DNA of 64,000 nt from Candidatus Dependentiae bacterium (GCA_003511165.1 DOJW01000004.1:62001-126000); one strand, 5' to 3'. Positions 26,683 to 35,836 are shown, counted from the first letter of the stretch. Numbers and translations: made by a program. The notes: a model not told the origin generated them from the sequence alone.

Positions 26683-28128
26683 ATGAAGACTTCTCTCAAA
26701 ACTAAAATAAAACTTATTCCGCTAATTTTATCGTTATTTATTTTTAATAAAGATACTTTTGCAACTGCTCCAGCAGCAATTTATCATGATCCCGCTATCT
26801 TCCATGAAATCGCAGGTCATATACCTTACATCGAGAAATACAGCGATAAAAAAAAGGGACAGTCCCCGCATGTCGATAATAAAAAGGAACAGGTCTGTAG
26901 CATCGATATTTTGCCATATTATCAACACGCATCTGGCGCAAAAAACGGATCCGGCTCCAAAGTGCCTTGCGGCGATCGAAATGGTCGTTGGAATATGATC
27001 GGATTACTCCAAGGTTATCAAGCATCTCCAAATCACTCCTTAAATGATGGATCACATCCAACAATGTACGATGCGTTAACAAACCTTGTTCCTCCAGCAA
27101 CTTCCAAAAGTTTTGTAGAACCTACTTTTACAGATACGTCTGGAAACTTGGGTTATTTTTCAATCCCACTGCAACATGAAAAATTTGGAATTCGAGGAAA
27201 ACTTCAAATAAAATTCAGCAAATTCGCCTTCACAATCCGTGGAGGATTAACAAACTATAAACAAACACCAACATTTAATGATATGACCTTTAATGTTTCC
27301 GCTGACGGATCCTACAGTTCTTATGGCTATACCTATTCAGATATGATGGTAACAGATACTTATTTGATGGTTGATAGCAAGCGAAATCAAATCATGGATG
27401 AAATAGGTTTAAACATTAATAAAGTAAACAAAACAACACTAGAAGATACACATATTGAATTAAGTTATTACGACGCGTTTGGAATGGACGATGAAAATGG
27501 TCACAGTGCTGTGATAGTCAAACCATTTCTTGCTATAGGAATGTGGCTACCTTCAGGATCCAAAAAGGATCAAGACATGGCCTTTTCAATTCCAACAGGA
27601 AATGATGGATTTATGGGTTACACAGCCGAAGGCGCAATCAACTTTGACTTCCCAGAAACAATTATGGTTAGTGTTGGGGGTGGCGTAACATTCTTCGGAC
27701 ATAAAACTATCGGAAATTATAGAATGCCATCCGCAGGAGATACGCAAATCTCACCTAACTCTACTCAACTTGGCATTTTCCCTTGGAAAACAACTGTAAG
27801 GAAACGGCTCGGAACTGCATGGAAATTTAATACTGGTTTTTCCTCACACTATTTCCTAGATAAACTTTCGATGTATTTTAACTACATTTATTCCCGAAAA
27901 GAACAAGATACCATCCAATTAAATGAATCAGATGCTACAAAAGCTGCGGCATTTAGACCTGTTCAAGCCGAAAAAGAATCCGAATGGACTAGCCAAATGA
28001 TAAACTTTGGAATGGACTATGATATAACACCGGAGCTTGCATTCGGAGGCGCAATTCAATTTCCAATTACAGGCAATAGAATATTAAGAACTCTAACCTT
28101 AATGGGCGGTTTTAGATTCTCTTTTTAA
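26683..28128 (+). CDS. outer-membrane beta-barrel protein
   Basis: The 481-residue protein has a signal peptide (to about residue 28). The body is rich in alternating polar and hydrophobic strands with Gly/Tyr/Phe (GNLGYFSIPLQHEKFGIRGKLQIKFSKFAFTIRGGL). The last strand (LTLMGGFRFSF) ends in Phe, the classic BAM recognition signal. An N-terminal stretch with IFHEIAGHIPYIEKY precedes the barrel. I recognise no specific porin family; it could be a porin or a surface antigen. The ribosome site AAGGA is well placed. A high-level promoter is not evident by eye. BamD in this window is part of its expected export route. Confidence 0.75.
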   Translation: MKTSLKTKIKLIPLILSLFIFNKDTFATAPAAIYHDPAIFHEIAGHIPYIEKYSDKKKGQSPHVDNKKEQVCSIDILPYYQHASGAKNGSGSKVPCGDRNGRWNMIGLLQGYQASPNHSLNDGSHPTMYDALTNLVPPATSKSFVEPTFTDTSGNLGYFSIPLQHEKFGIRGKLQIKFSKFAFTIRGGLTNYKQTPTFNDMTFNVSADGSYSSYGYTYSDMMVTDTYLMVDSKRNQIMDEIGLNINKVNKTTLEDTHIELSYYDAFGMDDENGHSAVIVKPFLAIGMWLPSGSKKDQDMAFSIPTGNDGFMGYTAEGAINFDFPETIMVSVGGGVTFFGHKTIGNYRMPSAGDTQISPNSTQLGIFPWKTTVRKRLGTAWKFNTGFSSHYFLDKLSMYFNYIYSRKEQDTIQLNESDATKAAAFRPVQAEKESEWTSQMINFGMDYDITPELAFGGAIQFPITGNRILRTLTLMGGFRFSF

Positions 28129-28153
28129 AAAAAAGACGGTTTTGGGATATTTT

Positions 28154-28182
28154 TTGACAAAATATAGGTTTTACCCTATAAA
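28154..28182 (+). promoter_or_regulatory. near-consensus sigma-70 promoter of the rpsU operon
   Basis: TTGACA (28154-28159) and TATAAA (28177-28182) are spaced by exactly 17 bases. This is the best promoter match I saw in the window, 59 bases upstream of the rpsU start. Confidence 0.75.
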
Positions 28183-28241
28183 TTAAACATTGAATTAATA
28201 AATTTTTTATAATCACTTTCCTTAGAAAGAGGTAGATTTTA

Positions 28242-28445
28242 ATGTCAAAATCTTTTAACATCGCAATAAAAGTAGACGGAAACATCGAAAGAGCTCTCAA
28301 ACAATTAAAGAAAAGAATTGAACGAGAAGGTGTAGTTCGAGATATGAAACGACAAGTTTATTTTGAACCACAAACACAAAAAAGAAGAAAACGTCTCATG
28401 AGAGCTATCAAAAATAATCTCATTAAGGCTGCGTTAAACGATTAA
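28242..28445 (+). CDS. rpsU: 30S ribosomal protein S21 (bS21)
   Basis: The 67-residue basic protein shows the S21 pattern NIERALKQLKKRIEREGVVRDMKRQVYFEPQTQKRRKR. bS21 sits on the 30S platform near the anti-Shine-Dalgarno region and helps initiation. The ATG has AGAGG about nine bases upstream. It opens a probable operon with rbfA, kdsD and pilD behind the near-consensus promoter at 28154. Pairing a ribosomal protein with the ribosome maturation factor RbfA makes sense as co-regulated translation machinery. Confidence 0.96.
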   Translation: MSKSFNIAIKVDGNIERALKQLKKRIEREGVVRDMKRQVYFEPQTQKRRKRLMRAIKNNLIKAALND

Positions 28446-28450
28446 ATCAA

Positions 28451-28834
28451 ATGCACAATAAAAATTTGAGTGTGATAAAAAAAGAACGACGAAAATCGTT
28501 TTTTTTGCGCGAGCTTTCAAACCTTATCTTTACAATTTCACAAAATGAGCCGCTCCTAATTTCTATTAGACCTTCAAGAGTAGAGTTTTCTGAAGGAGAA
28601 GGAATGTGTTTTGTGTATTTTGAAGCACCGTCAAAAGAAGTCTTTGATAATGCTTTAAAAGTTTTAACATTATATAAACCCTCAGTGCGAAAAGCGTTAT
28701 CAAAATCTAGACAATCTCGCTTCACACCAGATTTACTTTTTAAGTATGACGAGATATTGGAGAAGAGTAGAAAAATTGAAGAACTTTTAGATAAAGCAAA
28801 ACAAGCAGATAGTAAATTGCAAAACGACAAATAA
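28451..28834 (+). CDS. rbfA: ribosome-binding factor A
   Basis: RbfA binds the immature 30S subunit and assists 16S rRNA 5' end maturation. The 127-residue product is divergent. It keeps the family order: an N-terminal helix ending SNLIFTIS, the strand SIRPSRVEFSEGEGMCFVYFEAPS, the helix with VRKALSK, then FTPDLLFKYDEILEKSRKIEELLD. The start lies five bases after the rpsU stop, so the two are translated from one message. The ribosome site is weak, consistent with coupling. A rarer alternative would be an unrelated KH-like protein, but position and the PDLLFKYDE tail favour RbfA. Confidence 0.85.
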   Translation: MHNKNLSVIKKERRKSFFLRELSNLIFTISQNEPLLISIRPSRVEFSEGEGMCFVYFEAPSKEVFDNALKVLTLYKPSVRKALSKSRQSRFTPDLLFKYDEILEKSRKIEELLDKAKQADSKLQNDK

Positions 28835-28867
28835 AATAAATAGATTTAAAATTCAAAGAAAAATATC

Positions 28868-29896
28868 GTGCAAAACATCTCTTTATCCAAAAAAAATTCT
28901 AAAAAAAACGCTTTAATTTCTCCACTAATACTTGAAGAAATCAAAAACGATATTATTTTCGTACTAAAAGAAGAATCGCTTGCCATCGCAAATGTTGCAA
29001 ACAATTTTCCACAAGAAGCGGTAAATTTAACAGAAAAAATATTGTGCTGCAATGGACGAGTAGTTTTCAGCGGAATGGGAAAATCGGGATTGATAGGACG
29101 AAAAATAGTCGCTACATTTGCAAGTCTTGGCATTCCTTCCACTTTTATTCATCCCGCAGACGCACTGCATGGCGATCTTGGAATGTTACAATCTTCCGAC
29201 CTTTTCATAGCTTTATCCAAAAGCGGTAGCGGTGTCGAACTCGAACAAGTTTTACAAGTGTTATCATCACAAGGAAATGATACAGCCCTAATCTGCTGTT
29301 CTAGCGGCTCACTTTCAAATCATTCCGGTTTAGTTGTTCAACTTCCATTTGCACGAGAAGCTTGTGAGATGAATTTAGCACCTACAAGCAGTTCTACAAT
29401 TATGCTTGCATTTGGTGATGCACTTGCAGTGGCAACAAGTAAAATAAAAGGTTTTACAAAAAATGATTTCGCAAAGTTTCATCCTGGCGGATCGCTTGGC
29501 AAAAATCTTCTTCTTAAAGTTAAATCGCTCATGCATCCCGATTCAAATTTACCATTCATCGCAAAAGATGCGCCTTTTCAAAATTTTATTTTAACAATCA
29601 CCAAAAAAAAGCTTGGAGTTGGGATCGTCGTTGATGATCACAAAAATCTACTTGGGATAATAACTGATGGAGATTTACGACGCGCATGCGAACTTGGAAA
29701 TTTAGTTTTTGAAAAAAAAGCATTTGAAATTATGACGCCATTCCCCAAAACTATTTCTCCGGATGAGCTTGCATACGACGCTTTGATCAAAATGGAAAAT
29801 ATTAATATCACAAGCTTAGTTGTTGTCGAAAATCAAAAAAAAGTAATCGGATTGATTCATATTCACGATCTTCTAAAAGCTGGAATTAAAAAATAA
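28868..29896 (+). CDS. kdsD: arabinose-5-phosphate isomerase (KdsD/KpsF type)
   Basis: KdsD converts ribulose-5-phosphate to arabinose-5-phosphate, the first step towards KDO of lipopolysaccharide. The 342-residue protein has an N-terminal SIS domain (VVFSGMGKSGLIGRKIVATFASLGIPSTFIHPADALHGDLGML; ALSKSGSGVELEQVL). The KFHPGGSLGKNLLLKV linker leads to two C-terminal CBS domains (IVVDDHKNLLGIITDGDLRRA; LVVVENQKKVIGLIHIHDLL). The start is GTG with AAAGAAAA upstream. Its presence supports a diderm envelope with KDO or a related polysaccharide, although no other KDO gene is in the window. Confidence 0.95.
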   Translation: MQNISLSKKNSKKNALISPLILEEIKNDIIFVLKEESLAIANVANNFPQEAVNLTEKILCCNGRVVFSGMGKSGLIGRKIVATFASLGIPSTFIHPADALHGDLGMLQSSDLFIALSKSGSGVELEQVLQVLSSQGNDTALICCSSGSLSNHSGLVVQLPFAREACEMNLAPTSSSTIMLAFGDALAVATSKIKGFTKNDFAKFHPGGSLGKNLLLKVKSLMHPDSNLPFIAKDAPFQNFILTITKKKLGVGIVVDDHKNLLGIITDGDLRRACELGNLVFEKKAFEIMTPFPKTISPDELAYDALIKMENINITSLVVVENQKKVIGLIHIHDLLKAGIKK

Positions 29897-29897
29897 A

Positions 29898-30698
29898 ATG
29901 TTTTTTTTCATTTTTTTAATTTTAATTTTTCTTTGTATTGGCTCTTTTATTAACATGCTCGCATTTCGAATCGCATTTGATAAATCAATCCTCAAAGCAC
30001 GTTCATTTTGCCCTAATTGTGAAAATATAATCACTTGGTATGATAATATTCCTCTAATTTCTTGGATCTTTCTTAGAGGCAAGTGTCGTAACTGCAAAAA
30101 AAATATTTCTCCGCTTTACCCTTTCATCGAAGCTTTAACAACCACAGTTTTACTTTTAGTTTTTATAAAATTTTTTGGTATTTCATTATTTTTTGAATCT
30201 TCAAATTTTGTATTTGCAATTCAATCTATAAAATCATTTTTTGCATACTCTATATTTTTTGGAGCGCTAATCGCAGCAACAAGAACAGACCTTGAAGCGC
30301 TCATTATTCCACAATGCTTCACCCTTTGGCTTGTACCTGTCGGATTTATTTTTTCATTTTTTAACTTTTTAGAAATATCTTTTTTAGAAAGTTTAATTGG
30401 AGCAACATCTGGATATTTAATTTTGTTTTTAACCGCAAAAATTTTCAAATTTTTCACAGGCAAAAATGGACTTGGAATAGGCGATGCAGAGATGCTTGCG
30501 CTTATAGGTTCATTTCTAGGAATTTTTGGAGTTTGGACTACTTTGATGATTAGTTCAACAATAGGACTCCTAATTGGCGTTTGTTATCTATTGTTTACAA
30601 AGCAAGGAAAAAATACACCAATTCCATTTGGTCCATTTCTTGCACTTGGTGCATTAATTCATTTTTTATTAGGTCAATATTTTAATTTTTTAATTTAA
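29898..30698 (+). CDS. pilD: type IV prepilin peptidase (A24 family)
   Basis: PilD cleaves and methylates type IV pilin-like precursors (pili, type II secretion pseudopilins or competence pili). The 266-residue polytopic protein has the N-terminal cysteine-rich loop with C38xxC41 and C63xxC66 between the first helices (CPNC, GKCRNC, then SPLYPFIEALT). Two catalytic aspartates are present: TDLEALIIP near residue 131 and GIGDAEML near residue 195. It starts one base after the kdsD stop, so it is co-transcribed. No pilin or secretin gene is in the window; the substrates lie elsewhere. Confidence 0.94.
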   Translation: MFFFIFLILIFLCIGSFINMLAFRIAFDKSILKARSFCPNCENIITWYDNIPLISWIFLRGKCRNCKKNISPLYPFIEALTTTVLLLVFIKFFGISLFFESSNFVFAIQSIKSFFAYSIFFGALIAATRTDLEALIIPQCFTLWLVPVGFIFSFFNFLEISFLESLIGATSGYLILFLTAKIFKFFTGKNGLGIGDAEMLALIGSFLGIFGVWTTLMISSTIGLLIGVCYLLFTKQGKNTPIPFGPFLALGALIHFLLGQYFNFLI

Positions 30699-30717
30699 AA
30701 ACTAAGGAAATATTTTT

Positions 30718-31419
30718 ATGAAAAAAATATCATTATTATTTAGCTTATTTACATTAACAATCGCTAGTCAAATTCATTGCGTTGGAGATTTTTATACAAT
30801 ATCAGAGAATGATGGAAGCCCTACAAATCGCATGTGTTACATAAACCCTGATAATCCAAATACTTTAGTAGAATTTAAAGATTTATGTTTAGAAATATAT
30901 GAATCTACTTTTTTTGAACCAACACTAAGGATTTCACGTCTCCCTCACACTAACTATACAACAGCACAAAAAATAAGTATTGATTTAGAACAATTTTTAA
31001 GCGTTGAACATGCACGCACAAACTATGGAAATTTGAACATATTAGAAGAAATTGCCTTTGTTAACAACCCAGATACCACCCCTAAATCAAGGCCAATAAA
31101 CGTTACTCACCAAATTAACAATGTTGAATTAAGAAATGGTAATTCTATACTGTTAGTTACTCTTTCACCAATCGCGCAAGAAAGGGCCTCAATTTTATTA
31201 ATATTTGAAAAACATCCAGTAGATCAATTTTTTTATTTAGAAAAACAAATAAACATTCTAAATGATGAAGCAACAATTCAAGGTGTAAACTTCTTAACTG
31301 ATCAAAATATTTTGAGAATTGCTTGTAAGATCAGGGAACAAAGCTACCATTTTAATATTCCAATGTTTTTTCCTAAAACATTAGATCTTCAAGATATCCC
31401 ATTATCAGATGATGTATAA
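30718..31419 (+). CDS. secreted protein of unknown function
   Basis: A 233-residue protein with a signal peptide (MKKISLLFSLFTLTIA, cleavage near residue 20) and a mature part that looks mainly beta-stranded (NVELRNGNSILLVTLS; ASILLIFEK; NILRIACKI). I recognise no family. The ribosome site AAGGAA precedes the ATG. It lies 19 bases after pilD and ends at a strong terminator, so it may be the last gene of the rpsU operon or have its own promoter in the short gap. Export is supported, function unknown. Confidence 0.65.
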   Translation: MKKISLLFSLFTLTIASQIHCVGDFYTISENDGSPTNRMCYINPDNPNTLVEFKDLCLEIYESTFFEPTLRISRLPHTNYTTAQKISIDLEQFLSVEHARTNYGNLNILEEIAFVNNPDTTPKSRPINVTHQINNVELRNGNSILLVTLSPIAQERASILLIFEKHPVDQFFYLEKQINILNDEATIQGVNFLTDQNILRIACKIREQSYHFNIPMFFPKTLDLQDIPLSDDV

Positions 31420-31452
31420 AAAATAAAAGAAACAAAATCACAAACTAACAGA

Positions 31453-31483
31453 AGCCTCGGAAATTTAATAAATTTCCGAGGCT
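31453..31483. terminator. bidirectional intrinsic terminator
   Basis: AGCCTCGGAAATT pairs with AATTTCCGAGGCT around a short AT loop. It lies between the convergent gene ending at 31419 and mnmA, whose stop codon (31482-31484) touches the right arm. Confidence 0.85.
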
Positions 31484-32534
31484 ATTTTATTACTCCACCA
31501 CCCAAACAAATTTCACCATCATAAAATGTTGCAAACTGACCTGATGCAATTCCTTGATCTTTTTGTGATAAAATAACTTCTGCCAAATTTGCATTAATGA
31601 AATTTAAAGAACACTGCTTTGGAATCGAGCGGTGACGCACTTTTACAAGCAAATCTTTTTTGCTTGGATTTTTTCCTTCAAACCAATTAAATTTTTCAAC
31701 TTCGAAAGAAAGTCGCAAATCATCAATTTGTTCATAATGGTTTGAAACATAAATAATATTTTGAGCAGGCTCTTTTGCAACCACATACCATGGTCCCGCA
31801 GAAAGACAAATACCTTGTCTCTGCCCAATTGTGTAGAACCAATGGCCTTTATGATGACCCAGCAGTTTATTTGTACCAAATTCTAAAATATTACCCTCTT
31901 TTTCACCAAGGTGATGCGCTAGGAAATCGCGAAAATCGAATTTGCCCAAAAAACATATTCCTTGGCTATCCTTCCTTGCTTTGGTTGGCAAGTTAAATCG
32001 CTCTGCAAGAGAACGAACTTCACTTTTTTCAAGATGACCTATGGGAAAAATCGCTTTGGATAGTTGAGTTTGAGATAAATTACATAAAAAATATGTTTGA
32101 TCTTTAATTTGATCAGGCGATCGCTTTAGAAAATATTTTCCATCAATTTCTTCGATTTGTGCGTAATGCCCAGTTGCGACTTTGTCAAAATCTTTACCGA
32201 TTTTGTCGTAGAAAATACCAAACTTAATATGCTGATTACACAAAACATCAGGATTTGGAGTTCTACCAGCAGCAACTTCTGCTATAGTATAAGCAACGAC
32301 TTTTTCATGGTATTCTTTTTGCATAGAAACAACTTGCAATGGAACGTTTAACATTTGGCAAAGATCAGTAACATACTGTAAATCTTCTTCCCAAGGACAA
32401 CTTCCAAGATATGAAAGCTCATCCTCAAGCCAAATCTTTAAATAAAATGCGGTTAAGTCATGTCCTTGATCTTTTAAAAGCTTTAAGACAACGGAACTAT
32501 CGACCCCACCGGAAACAAGAACTGCAATTTTCAT
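31482..32534 (-). CDS. mnmA: tRNA-specific 2-thiouridylase MnmA
   Basis: MnmA thiolates U34 of tRNA Lys, Glu and Gln, using sulfur relayed from a cysteine desulfurase. The 350-residue enzyme has the PP-loop ATP motif SGGVDSS (8-14). The catalytic pair is Cys99 (PDVLCNQHIKF) and Cys194 (QGICFLG). The GHYAQI segment and the C-terminal beta-barrel region (VKVRHRS, then AEVILSQKDQGIASGQFATFYDG) are also present. I chose the ATG at 32534 because the PP-loop then starts at the usual position. An ATG at 32567 would add eleven residues, and neither has a strong ribosome site. It works with MnmE/MnmG, both in this window. Confidence 0.97.
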   Translation of the reverse strand: MKIAVLVSGGVDSSVVLKLLKDQGHDLTAFYLKIWLEDELSYLGSCPWEEDLQYVTDLCQMLNVPLQVVSMQKEYHEKVVAYTIAEVAAGRTPNPDVLCNQHIKFGIFYDKIGKDFDKVATGHYAQIEEIDGKYFLKRSPDQIKDQTYFLCNLSQTQLSKAIFPIGHLEKSEVRSLAERFNLPTKARKDSQGICFLGKFDFRDFLAHHLGEKEGNILEFGTNKLLGHHKGHWFYTIGQRQGICLSAGPWYVVAKEPAQNIIYVSNHYEQIDDLRLSFEVEKFNWFEGKNPSKKDLLVKVRHRSIPKQCSLNFINANLAEVILSQKDQGIASGQFATFYDGEICLGGGVIK

Positions 32535-32628
32535 TTTTATAACTTTTTTAAATTTGTAGCAAAACATAGAAACAACGATTTTATAGTGTAATCTAAATGA
32601 AAATATTTTAAAAATGCCGCAAATTAAT

Positions 32629-32655
32629 TTGACACGTATAAAAATTGACTATACT
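32629..32655 (+). promoter_or_regulatory. candidate promoter of the initiator tRNA gene
   Basis: TTGACA (32629-32634) and TATACT (32650-32655) lie upstream of the tRNA, but the spacer is only 15 bases, shorter than ideal. The distance to the tRNA 5' end is 27 bases. Confidence 0.4.
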
Positions 32656-32682
32656 CTGACATTACTTTCGAAATTAATACGT

Positions 32683-32759
<77 letters not shown>

Positions 32760-33273
32760 AATTTCTCTAAAAAAATCCTTCACTTTCTTAAAATCAAACC
32801 CCAAAATCAATTATTCACCGCGATTCATTTCTCAAAAATTTCGAAAAAATCAAAGAAAATCAGCAAAATCTGTTCTAATAAATTTAAAATAACGCGAACT
32901 TGATAATTAAATATTTTTTAGTGATGCAGCAAAATGTCCTATTTTGTCATCCTTGCGAAAGCTAGGATCCATCAGCGAATTTCAAAATAAAATAGAGTAT
33001 ATAAAGTGTTAAAATAATTTATGAAAGTAAATTAATTCATTATTAGCTTATCAAAATAAGTTGGGAAAGTATGGATCCTAGCTTTCGCAAGGATGACGAA
33101 AAAGGGTATAAATTCACCGCTTTTTAATGTTTTTTAATTATCGAACTCACGTTAAAATACATCAAAAACACCCAATTTCGGCACCCCCCCTGTTGCAATT
33201 ATAATTTATTAAGCTATGATTGTTTATACTATAAATTCAATTAGCGTATAAATATAAAGAAATGGAGTTATTT
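32760..33273. other. non-coding region with a REP-like inverted pair
   Basis: About 510 bases between the initiator tRNA and the Skp1-like gene hold no open frame that looks real. The main feature is the inverted repeat at 32946-33097. Another small feature is the CCCCCC run near 33185. The last part must hold the promoter of the downstream gene. A -10-like TATACT or TATAAA can be picked near 33225-33235, but I see no convincing -35 partner. Confidence 0.6.
32946..33097. repeat. REP/MITE-like inverted repeat pair
   Basis: A 27-base sequence at 32946-32972 (contains CATCCTTGCGAAAGCTAGGAT) recurs as its near-perfect reverse complement at 33071-33097, about 98 bases apart. Each copy is itself a small hairpin: ATCCTTGC and GCTAGGAT pair around GAAA with one mismatch. 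Paired, inverted, individually palindromic units are the layout of REP/BIME elements or short non-autonomous mobile elements. No transposase is nearby. Confidence 0.75.
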
Positions 33274-35688
33274 ATGAAAAATATGTCAAAAATCGTTAAA
33301 TTCGCATTGCTTGGATCTGTTTTGATTGCAACTTTTAGTAAGGCAATCACAATTACATTTACAAAAGTTGGTCCTGATAGACATCTTGTAAGGGAACAAC
33401 ATACAATTGATGATCGTTATAAACCATTCTTTTATTTTGATGAAGCTCCCTTCTCTTTCGAACAATTTTCAAAAGCTACTTTTATTTTAGATACACTAAT
33501 TCAAATTGAAGAAGCAAAAAAAGAATTACACATCTTCGAAAACATGCTGCAACACGCAACTTCTTTGATAGCAATTGATCGCGCGCAAATCAAAAGGAAA
33601 AATGACGCAGAAAAAGGAATTAAAACAAAAAATGAACAAATACAAACCTTACAAAATCAAATAAAAGGAGATATTTCAAGACGATCTCCAGATGATTTAA
33701 AAGATCTCAGGTTAATTACTCAAGCTTTGAAACTTAAGAACCTCGAGGAATTTACAGCTCAACATTTTATTCAGAACAAATCAATTTCTATAAAAACTTC
33801 TGATGATCAGATCATTACATTAAAGTTAGAACTTTTAACATGTTCTAAAATGATTAACAGTATGTTAGATGCTTCTAATTTGACAATAAACTCTGACCCT
33901 ATTCTTCTACCTGAAATAACATCTGAGCAATGGAGACTAATTGAACTTTTATTACCAAACGTCAAAATAATAAATGATCCTGAATCTACAAAAGAAGAAA
34001 TAGAAACTGCCCGAACAGAACTAACTGCAAAAATTATGAGCTATTCATTACAGCAACAAAGGCAACTTTTACTTGCTGTTAACTTCTTAGATATTCCACA
34101 AATACTTAATGAAACAATTAAACAAATAAGTAACTCTACAGAATTAATTGAAAGTTTTAGACAAAATCCCGAATCTTTTATTGAATCTGAAGAATTCAAT
34201 ACTGCAACAAATTTTTTACCACATGATTTATTGAAGCAACTTACAAAAAATTCTAATTTTTGCTGCTTCCTTAACGATTTAGAAATAGCGGGACATACTA
34301 TCAAATGTGTTAAATTTAATAACGGTGTAATTGTTGCTCAATTAGAAGATAATACTTACAGATATTGGACTATTAATCCTGACAATAGCCTACAACCTCT
34401 AGAAATAGCGGGACATACTATTATAGAAGCTACATCTTCTAACGGTGTAATTGTTGCTACATTAAACGATAATACTTACAGAATTTTGACTATTAATCCT
34501 GACAATAGCCTACAACCTTTAGAAATAGCAGGACATACTATTGAATTTGCTTCAGCTTCTAACGGTGTAATTTTTACTAGATTAGAAGATAATACTTACA
34601 AAATTTTGACTATTAATCCTGACAAGAGTTTATCTAGTCCTCAACCTTTAGAAATAGAGGGACATACTATTCAATATGCTTCAGCTTCTAACGGTCTAAT
34701 TATTGCTAAATTAGAAGATAATACTTACAAAATTTTGACTATAAATCCTAACAAGAGTTTATCTAGTCCTCAACCTTTAGAAATAGAGGGACATACTATT
34801 AGAAAAGCTACATCTACTAACGGTGTAATTGTTGCTAAATTAGAAGATAATACCTATAGATATTGGACTATAAATACTGACAATAGTTTATCTAGTCCTC
34901 AACCTTTAGAAATAGAGGGACATACTATTCAATATGCTTCAGCTGAAAATGGTGTAATTGTTGCTAAATTAGACGATAATACTGACAGAGTTTGGGTTAT
35001 AAATCCTGACAATGACCTACAACCTTTAGAAATAGCGGGACATACTTTTCTATATGCTAATATTTATGACGGTGTAATGACGGTTCGATTAGAAGATAAT
35101 GCTAACAGAGTTTGGGTTATAAATCCTGACAAAAGCCTACAACCTCTAGAAATAGCGGGACATACTATTATAGATGCTTCAGCTTCTAACGGTGTAATTG
35201 TTGCTACATTAGACGATTTTACTTACAGAATTTTGACTATTAATCCTGACAATAGCCTACAACCTTTAGAAATAGCGGGACATACTATTACAAAAGCTTC
35301 AGCTTCTAACGGTGTAATTACTGCTAAATTAGAAGATAATACTTACAAAATTTTGACTATAAATCCTGACAAGAGTTTATCTAGTCCTCAACCTTTAGAA
35401 ATAGCAGGACATACTATTACAAAAGCTTCAGCTTCTAACGGTGTAATTTTTACTAGATTAGAAGATAATACTTACAGAGTTTTTATACCTAAAAGAATAA
35501 CCCTCCAACAAGCACTATTTATTAATGCTTGCAAAGAACGACCTATAAATTTAGATTCTGAACCAAAATTTAAAAGTATTTTTGACTCTCTTCCGGCAGA
35601 GTTAAAACAAAAACTTAAAGCAGAAGGCTTTGTTTCTGAATCAATTCCTGGACAAATTTCTAGATCAATCGAAATTTCAGGCGAATAA
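33274..35688 (+). CDS. secreted Skp1/POZ-like protein with ten tandem beta-rich repeats
   Basis: The 804-residue protein has a signal peptide (about 1-24), a coiled-coil Lys/Gln-rich part (about 60-150), and then a region that reads like eukaryotic Skp1. This begins with a POZ-type strand-helix start (SISIKTSDDQIITLKLELL, then SKMINSML), followed by DPILLPEITSEQW. The signature LLLAVNFLDIPQILNETIKQIS matches the Skp1 LAANYLDIKGLLD helix that binds F-boxes. From residue 336 to about 737 run ten units of 40 or 43 residues (GHTI, NGVI, LEDNTY, TINPDNS), likely a beta-propeller-like array. The ATG at 33274 follows GGAG by six bases. Host-directed function is inference. Confidence 0.8.
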   Translation: MKNMSKIVKFALLGSVLIATFSKAITITFTKVGPDRHLVREQHTIDDRYKPFFYFDEAPFSFEQFSKATFILDTLIQIEEAKKELHIFENMLQHATSLIAIDRAQIKRKNDAEKGIKTKNEQIQTLQNQIKGDISRRSPDDLKDLRLITQALKLKNLEEFTAQHFIQNKSISIKTSDDQIITLKLELLTCSKMINSMLDASNLTINSDPILLPEITSEQWRLIELLLPNVKIINDPESTKEEIETARTELTAKIMSYSLQQQRQLLLAVNFLDIPQILNETIKQISNSTELIESFRQNPESFIESEEFNTATNFLPHDLLKQLTKNSNFCCFLNDLEIAGHTIKCVKFNNGVIVAQLEDNTYRYWTINPDNSLQPLEIAGHTIIEATSSNGVIVATLNDNTYRILTINPDNSLQPLEIAGHTIEFASASNGVIFTRLEDNTYKILTINPDKSLSSPQPLEIEGHTIQYASASNGLIIAKLEDNTYKILTINPNKSLSSPQPLEIEGHTIRKATSTNGVIVAKLEDNTYRYWTINTDNSLSSPQPLEIEGHTIQYASAENGVIVAKLDDNTDRVWVINPDNDLQPLEIAGHTFLYANIYDGVMTVRLEDNANRVWVINPDKSLQPLEIAGHTIIDASASNGVIVATLDDFTYRILTINPDNSLQPLEIAGHTITKASASNGVITAKLEDNTYKILTINPDKSLSSPQPLEIAGHTITKASASNGVIFTRLEDNTYRVFIPKRITLQQALFINACKERPINLDSEPKFKSIFDSLPAELKQKLKAEGFVSESIPGQISRSIEISGE
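34279..35485 (+). repeat. ten in-frame tandem repeats of 120 or 129 bp
   Basis: The marker AGAAATAG recurs at 34281, 34401, 34521, 34650, 34779, 34908, 35028, 35148, 35268 and 35397. Spacings are 120,120,129,129,129,120,120,120 and 129. The 129-base form has a nine-base insertion coding for extra Ser residues (SLSSPQP). DNA identity between units is very high, which suggests recent expansion. Confidence 0.95.
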
Positions 35689-35748
35689 GCAGTTAGAGAT
35701 TTAAATAGAACTCGATCTTTATTCGCAAGATAAATAGGTCACAAAACT

Positions 35749-35792
35749 AACAGTAAAAAGGGGCGATTTAAACATCGCCCCTTTTTACTGTT
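35749..35792 (+). terminator. intrinsic terminator after the Skp1-like gene
   Basis: A perfect 19-bp stem (AACAGTAAAAAGGGGCGAT and its complement) surrounds a six-base loop. It has a T-tract in the 3' arm and lies 60 bases after the stop codon at 35688. Confidence 0.88.
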
Positions 35793-35836
35793 TACATCTA
35801 CCAAAAATTAATCTAAAGTTTTCTCTATAAATTTGT

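Noticed and set aside
26795..27100. 101-codon minus-strand frame at the start of the outer-membrane barrel gene
   Set aside because: It lies antisense to a signal peptide and mature start with a good ribosome site. No family and no ribosome site on its own strand.
28447..28830. 127-codon minus-strand frame opposite rbfA
   Set aside because: The sense strand encodes a recognisable RbfA. The antisense frame has the same span only because of codon bias.
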